A program made the position numbers and the translations under genes. Of a stretch of 64,000 bases of DNA, positions 59,982-64,000 are shown one piece after another (positions within the stretch are counted from its first letter, which is position 1; each line of letters opens with the position of its first letter). The DNA is from Pseudoalteromonas rubra (GTDB lineage Bacteria > Pseudomonadota > Gammaproteobacteria > Enterobacterales > Alteromonadaceae): positions 124,001 through 188,000 of the forward strand of contig NZ_CP045429.1 in the NCBI RefSeq assembly GCF_005886805.2. Reading direction: 5' to 3'. Under the pieces are notes generated by a model, which did not search any database, was not told the origin of the DNA, and saw only the letters and a program-made list of their open reading frames with translations.

Positions 59982-62900
59982 ATGACTAAAATTAAGGGGT
60001 TAATTGTTTCAGGTCAGAGTAAGTGGCCACTTACCGCTGCCTTGGCGTTCGCATTGAGCGGATGTGGAGGGGGAAGTGACAGCACGGGAGCTGACTCTGG
60101 TCAGGGCGCTGTTACACCTAAACAGAATCAGGCGCCGGTGGTGAGCATAGCAGCCTTGCCTGAGCAACAGGAGCGCCTCGCATTTACACTGACAGCCAGT
60201 GCTAGCGATTCTGATGGCAAAGTGACCAGTTACGCCTGGTCTCACAGTTCGTCGCTTTCTTTGACGGAAGCAGATACGGATACGGCAATGCCGACCTATA
60301 CGGTACCGGATATCCAAGAAGATACGACTATTACCTTTACGGTGATGGTAACCGACGATCAGGGAGCGATTCAGCAATCCAGCCAAAGTGTGCTGATCAA
60401 ACGCAATACAGTTTCAGTTACCCTGAATGGACGCGTGACAGATGAGCCTATTGCCAATGCGGATGTTGTATTGTCTGCGGGCGGATCTGAGGTGCAGGTC
60501 AAGGCAAACGGAGAAGGCTTGTATTCTGCGACATTGGTTGTAGATGAAAGTGAGGCAGACTACCCGGTCATGATTTCAGCAACCGGCGTGGATGCACAGA
60601 GTCAGGTTGAATTTGTTTCTGTGCTGAATTCCATGGCACAGTTGGTACAACAAGCCGGTGAAGATGGTCAGCTCGATAAGACTGAAAACTTTGGCGTTAA
60701 TGTTACGAACGTTTCGACTGCGGAATATGCGTTGATGACACGCGCAGGCGCTATGCTAACCAGTAATGCTGAATTAAACCAGGCGTTATTAAATGTTGAT
60801 GCCGACGAAAAAATGTCGCTGGCTTCGTTGATTAAGATTGTTGTTGATAATAGTGATTATAGCCTCCCTGAAGGCGTGAAGACGACATTGGATTTAGTCG
60901 ACGATGCGCACACTGCTCAACAATTTGAGAATGACATCAATGCTGCAGATCCCGCGTTGATTGAGTCGACGAAGGCTGCAATAAAGCAAGATGTTGACTT
61001 GATTGACGATACTACAGCCCCTGTTGAGGGCGAGTTCATTCTGCAAGCGGTGAAACACTTCAATGCTGCTGCATATCATGTCAGCTTGAGTGGTTCTGGA
61101 AAAGGTACTATTTCCGCAATCAATACTGTGGAGATCAAAAGCTGGAAACAAGACAACAACACAGTCCAGATCACCCTGGCGGAGCCGTTACACATCTCAA
61201 CCCGGGAGAGTGATCCAGAGCGCTCTGTCTACATTGATTCATTGGAAATGACGATCCTGGCGGAAAATGCCGTGTTCAGAACAGTCGACATTGTTGAACA
61301 GGGCATTGCTGTGTTCGGCGGGAATGACCCCGAGACAGAACCATATGAAAAAGCTTATACCAGTAATTTGCTGGATAAAGGGATGACCCTGGCCCTGCCG
61401 GGTGACGAAGAGATGCAGGGGTTGTGGCATATTGAGGTGCGCGAAAGCGATGGTCAAACTGGTCGTGGTTTCCCGGATCAGTATCAGCTGGAGCAGAACG
61501 GAGAAATCTCTACCCCCATTGTGGATCCCAAGCGAGAGGTACTGGCCTGGCGGGTAAATGGCAATACGCTTGAAGTTGACTATCGAGCGGGCGAGCACAC
61601 TGTGACTGAGGTGTTCTGGATAACCAAAAAACTCGGCGCTGCTTATCAATATGTGAGCCTAGCCAAAGGTGAGGCTGGTATGGCCGATACGCGCTATGGG
61701 ATCCTGGTTAAACAGCAGCCGGAGGCGGTATTCACCGACAGCAACGTGGTTGGCCGTTGGCAGGGTTTCATTGGCATGAACCAAGCTGCTTTCGATATGG
61801 ATCTATTTAGCAGTGGTGAGCTGTATATTGATACTTTTGATTGGCAATATGCCTGGCATGTCGACAAGGGTGAGTTAATACGAGAACGCTACAGATATGA
61901 CGAAAATTACGGCATAAGCACCTCAGAGTGTAAGCCAAATATGCCAGACTGCACTTTGCAGGCTAAAGTTACACACCAGTTAGTAGCACAATCTGATGAT
62001 TACTATTATGTAAGTCGTCAGTTTGAGCGGTTTGATAGTGAGGGTAACACAACCTCTTTGTATCATAGTCTGCTGATCTATCACTATACTCCTGAAATAG
62101 TACAAACAGAGTTTTTGCCAAGTAACCTCGATGATATTCACGATATGTGGGCAAAAGACGAGGATTTGGGTTGGTACAAAGTCATGTTTGGACCTATGTT
62201 TTGGAGCATAGAACATCCAGACAGTGTTAAAAACCAGTTGATTATCAATGGCGTTGTGCATCAGTACGAATTAGAAGATGGTAAGTTAGCGTTCATGCTC
62301 GACGAGCAACCGCATTATGTGGAGCTCCTGAATTATGATGTTAGGGGTATGCAGATCTGTCTTTATGCTGCCAGCCAGGGGTGTCAGGAGTCTGATAAGC
62401 AACAGTGGTATTACGATTTTGATGGTTACGAGATCACGACTCAGACAATAGGGCAGGGCAATTTTTATCCCGCCTATCAGGAAATCCCTAAAGGACACTC
62501 TGCGCATGTCTATGTTGAGTCCGAGGCAGGTTATATGCTGCAGAGCATCACTGGCTGTGGTGGTGAGCTATCCGAGCCGAATTATTACATTCCAGCACGT
62601 GATACGGATTGTGAAATTACCGCCACTTTTGTTGAAAAGGCCAATCTGGCAGAGCTGGCCGGTATCACGGATCCCCGCCTTGCTGAGTGCGTAAACCAGA
62701 TGCCGGTGCAGTCTCCTCAGGCAATTACCTCACTTTCTTGCACACCGAGTGAATCAATCCAGTCACTGAACGGATTGAATAATTTGACTGGGTTACAAGA
62801 GCTGACACTTGGTCCTGTGGCCGTCAGCGAATTCGATTTGTCTGGTTTGAGTCAACTGACATCCCTCAGCATTGAGGGGAGCGAACACGGTATTTCTGCC

Positions 62901-64000
62901 TTGACTGTGTCTGATCCTGAACAGCTACTGGCGCTGAAATTGCAAGGTCTCGGACTCAATGATGAGACGCTGGCATCGTTAGGTTTGGCACGTTTCACCG
63001 CACTGCATCAACTGGATTTATCCGGCAATGCGCTAAGCACGTTCGACGCACAAAGCTGGCCCAATTTGACAACCCTGATATTGTCAGACAACCGGCTCGA
63101 AGGACTTAACCTTGAGCACAACCTTCAGTTACATTACCTGAATGTCAGCATGAATTCGCTGAGTGCGCTGAGTATTGAGAACAATCTGCAGCTGCGTTAT
63201 TTGGACGCCAGTTGGAACGCATTAGCGCAGTTGGACATGACTGAGAATACCGCACTGTACGGTGTGGAGCTTTCTGGAAATCACTTAACACAAGTGTTGA
63301 CAGGTGAGCACCCTATGCTGACCAGGTTCATTGCCGGACAGAATAGACTTACAGCAGTGCAGCTGGATGGAATGCCAGGATTAAATGAGCTAGAGCTACA
63401 TTATAATAATCTGACACAGCTGGATGTTGCTCATAATCCTAACTTGGAGATGCTCTACATTAGCGCCACACAACTCGACCAGTTGGACCTGTCCGCTAAC
63501 CGTAAGTTGCTATTACTTTACGTTGACAGCATGCCGTTTCTGGCCGAGTTGGATTTGAGTCAGAATTCGCAGCTGACAAACCTGGACATTAGCAACAATG
63601 GTCACTTACAGTCTCTTACACTGGCTGATGGATTGCAGCTTGAATATCTGAATGTGGGTTATAGCCCACTGCTGGTGAGTCAGTTGGGGCAGTTCAATGG
63701 CAGCCAGCTATCTAATTTGGATATCAGTGGAGTTGATGCTCGTTGGGTGGACCTGGCGCAGTATCCGAATCTGATATCATTAGTCTGGCAGCGGGCCGCA
63801 CTGGAGCAGATTGATTTGTCCAGCCTGACCAGACTCCAAAATCTGGCCGTCGGTCATAATCCGCTAACGCAAATTGATTTGAGCCATAACATTGAATTGG
63901 ATAGCCTGTCTTTTTCCTACACGTCCATTACCGAATTAGATTTGCAGTATAACCCGCGCCTGCAATATGTCTATACACAGGCCAACGCACTGCATTCAGT
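59982..64000 (+). CDS. Large leucine-rich-repeat surface lipoprotein (C-terminus cut off)
   Basis: The frame opens at ATG 59982 (AGGAAG upstream) and runs to the window end, over 1330 residues. A lipobox L-S-G-C gives Cys28, followed by a Gly/Ser linker. A PKD- or cadherin-like domain follows (about 52-145, A-P-V-V-S-I and D-S-D-G-K-V-T-S-Y), then a carboxypeptidase-regulatory-like domain (about 150-210). A long central part without known family is next (about 220-840). A short G-Y-M-L-Q-S-I-T-G-C-G-G segment (about 850-885) resembles repeat modules of surface proteins. From about 920 on there are many leucine-rich repeats of about 20-22 residues (L-x-x-L-x-L-S-x-N-x-L). Adhesion or binding at the cell surface is likely; the ligand is unknown. 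Confidence 0.82.
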   Translation, partial: MTKIKGLIVSGQSKWPLTAALAFALSGCGGGSDSTGADSGQGAVTPKQNQAPVVSIAALPEQQERLAFTLTASASDSDGKVTSYAWSHSSSLSLTEADTDTAMPTYTVPDIQEDTTITFTVMVTDDQGAIQQSSQSVLIKRNTVSVTLNGRVTDEPIANADVVLSAGGSEVQVKANGEGLYSATLVVDESEADYPVMISATGVDAQSQVEFVSVLNSMAQLVQQAGEDGQLDKTENFGVNVTNVSTAEYALMTRAGAMLTSNAELNQALLNVDADEKMSLASLIKIVVDNSDYSLPEGVKTTLDLVDDAHTAQQFENDINAADPALIESTKAAIKQDVDLIDDTTAPVEGEFILQAVKHFNAAAYHVSLSGSGKGTISAINTVEIKSWKQDNNTVQITLAEPLHISTRESDPERSVYIDSLEMTILAENAVFRTVDIVEQGIAVFGGNDPETEPYEKAYTSNLLDKGMTLALPGDEEMQGLWHIEVRESDGQTGRGFPDQYQLEQNGEISTPIVDPKREVLAWRVNGNTLEVDYRAGEHTVTEVFWITKKLGAAYQYVSLAKGEAGMADTRYGILVKQQPEAVFTDSNVVGRWQGFIGMNQAAFDMDLFSSGELYIDTFDWQYAWHVDKGELIRERYRYDENYGISTSECKPNMPDCTLQAKVTHQLVAQSDDYYYVSRQFERFDSEGNTTSLYHSLLIYHYTPEIVQTEFLPSNLDDIHDMWAKDEDLGWYKVMFGPMFWSIEHPDSVKNQLIINGVVHQYELEDGKLAFMLDEQPHYVELLNYDVRGMQICLYAASQGCQESDKQQWYYDFDGYEITTQTIGQGNFYPAYQEIPKGHSAHVYVESEAGYMLQSITGCGGELSEPNYYIPARDTDCEITATFVEKANLAELAGITDPRLAECVNQMPVQSPQAITSLSCTPSESIQSLNGLNNLTGLQELTLGPVAVSEFDLSGLSQLTSLSIEGSEHGISALTVSDPEQLLALKLQGLGLNDETLASLGLARFTALHQLDLSGNALSTFDAQSWPNLTTLILSDNRLEGLNLEHNLQLHYLNVSMNSLSALSIENNLQLRYLDASWNALAQLDMTENTALYGVELSGNHLTQVLTGEHPMLTRFIAGQNRLTAVQLDGMPGLNELELHYNNLTQLDVAHNPNLEMLYISATQLDQLDLSANRKLLLLYVDSMPFLAELDLSQNSQLTNLDISNNGHLQSLTLADGLQLEYLNVGYSPLLVSQLGQFNGSQLSNLDISGVDARWVDLAQYPNLISLVWQRAALEQIDLSSLTRLQNLAVGHNPLTQIDLSHNIELDSLSFSYTSITELDLQYNPRLQYVYTQANALHS

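Noticed and set aside
60009..62507. Leftward open frames opposite the LRR lipoprotein
   Set aside because: They are fragmented and antisense to one continuous lipoprotein frame with a clear lipobox and repeats.

Overview
The window is chromosomal DNA of a marine gammaproteobacterium of the Alteromonadales, most likely Pseudoalteromonas or a close relative. The evidence is conserved gene neighbourhoods (lptM-lysA-dapF-DUF484-xerC-yigB; hemC-D-X-Y; ubiD-fre; rho-trxA / rhlB-gppA), a gammaproteobacterial 16S rRNA, AcnB, Rho and adenosine deaminase close to those of E. coli, and several GGDEF/EAL, MCP and hybrid-kinase genes. I saw no prophage, insertion sequence, CRISPR array or plasmid origin. 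It reads mostly as core genome with some accessory surface and signalling genes.

Layout. 1-9 kb: a cut-off CHASE/PAS/GAF sensor, a penicillin-acylase family protein, a membrane diguanylate cyclase, a DMT permease, an RluF-like pseudouridine synthase, a TPR plus retropepsin-like protein and an RmlD-like reductase. 9-15.5 kb: a peptide transporter, then a tightly packed leftward cluster for lysine/meso-DAP synthesis, chromosome dimer resolution (XerC) and LptM. 15.6-21.4 kb: the divergent rightward run cyaY-esterase-DUF2914-hemC-hemD/X-hemY, closed by a strong terminator; hemD and hemX form one open reading frame. 21.5-25.4 kb: adenosine deaminase, CBS protein, flavin reductase, UbiD. 25.6-37.1 kb: PAS-GGDEF-EAL protein, Sel1-like protein, M28 peptidase, DbpA helicase, DnaJ-related protein, TPR hybrid histidine kinase and an MCP. 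37.2-42 kb: rho, trxA, rhlB, gppA. 42.1-47.9 kb: a complete rRNA operon (16S, tRNA-Ile GAT, tRNA-Ala TGC, 23S, 5S) with two promoters, boxA sites and a terminator. 48.3-57.1 kb: solute-binding protein, an operon of a Tag-like protein, SelO and an ABC exporter, an OmpA-family protein and aconitase B. 57.3-64 kb: a predicted outer-membrane barrel with a coupled lipoprotein, a gene-free stretch with an orphan terminator and a dispersed repeat, and a large leucine-rich-repeat lipoprotein running off the end.

Working together: 10.8-15.5 kb and 15.6-21.4 kb are two divergent core transcription units sharing one short promoter region. The E. coli order of this locus is kept except that cyaA is missing from its usual place. 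rho/trxA and rhlB/gppA form another conserved divergent block. Three pairs of unrelated neighbours converge with touching or overlapping ends and no visible terminator. I found no clear-cut new system. The most worthwhile leads are the translationally coupled Tag-like/SelO/ABC operon, the HemD-HemX fusion, alternative hairpins between trxA and rho, the duplicated rrn terminator, and the orphan terminator near 59.5 kb. All database-type statements are from memory of protein families; no search was run.
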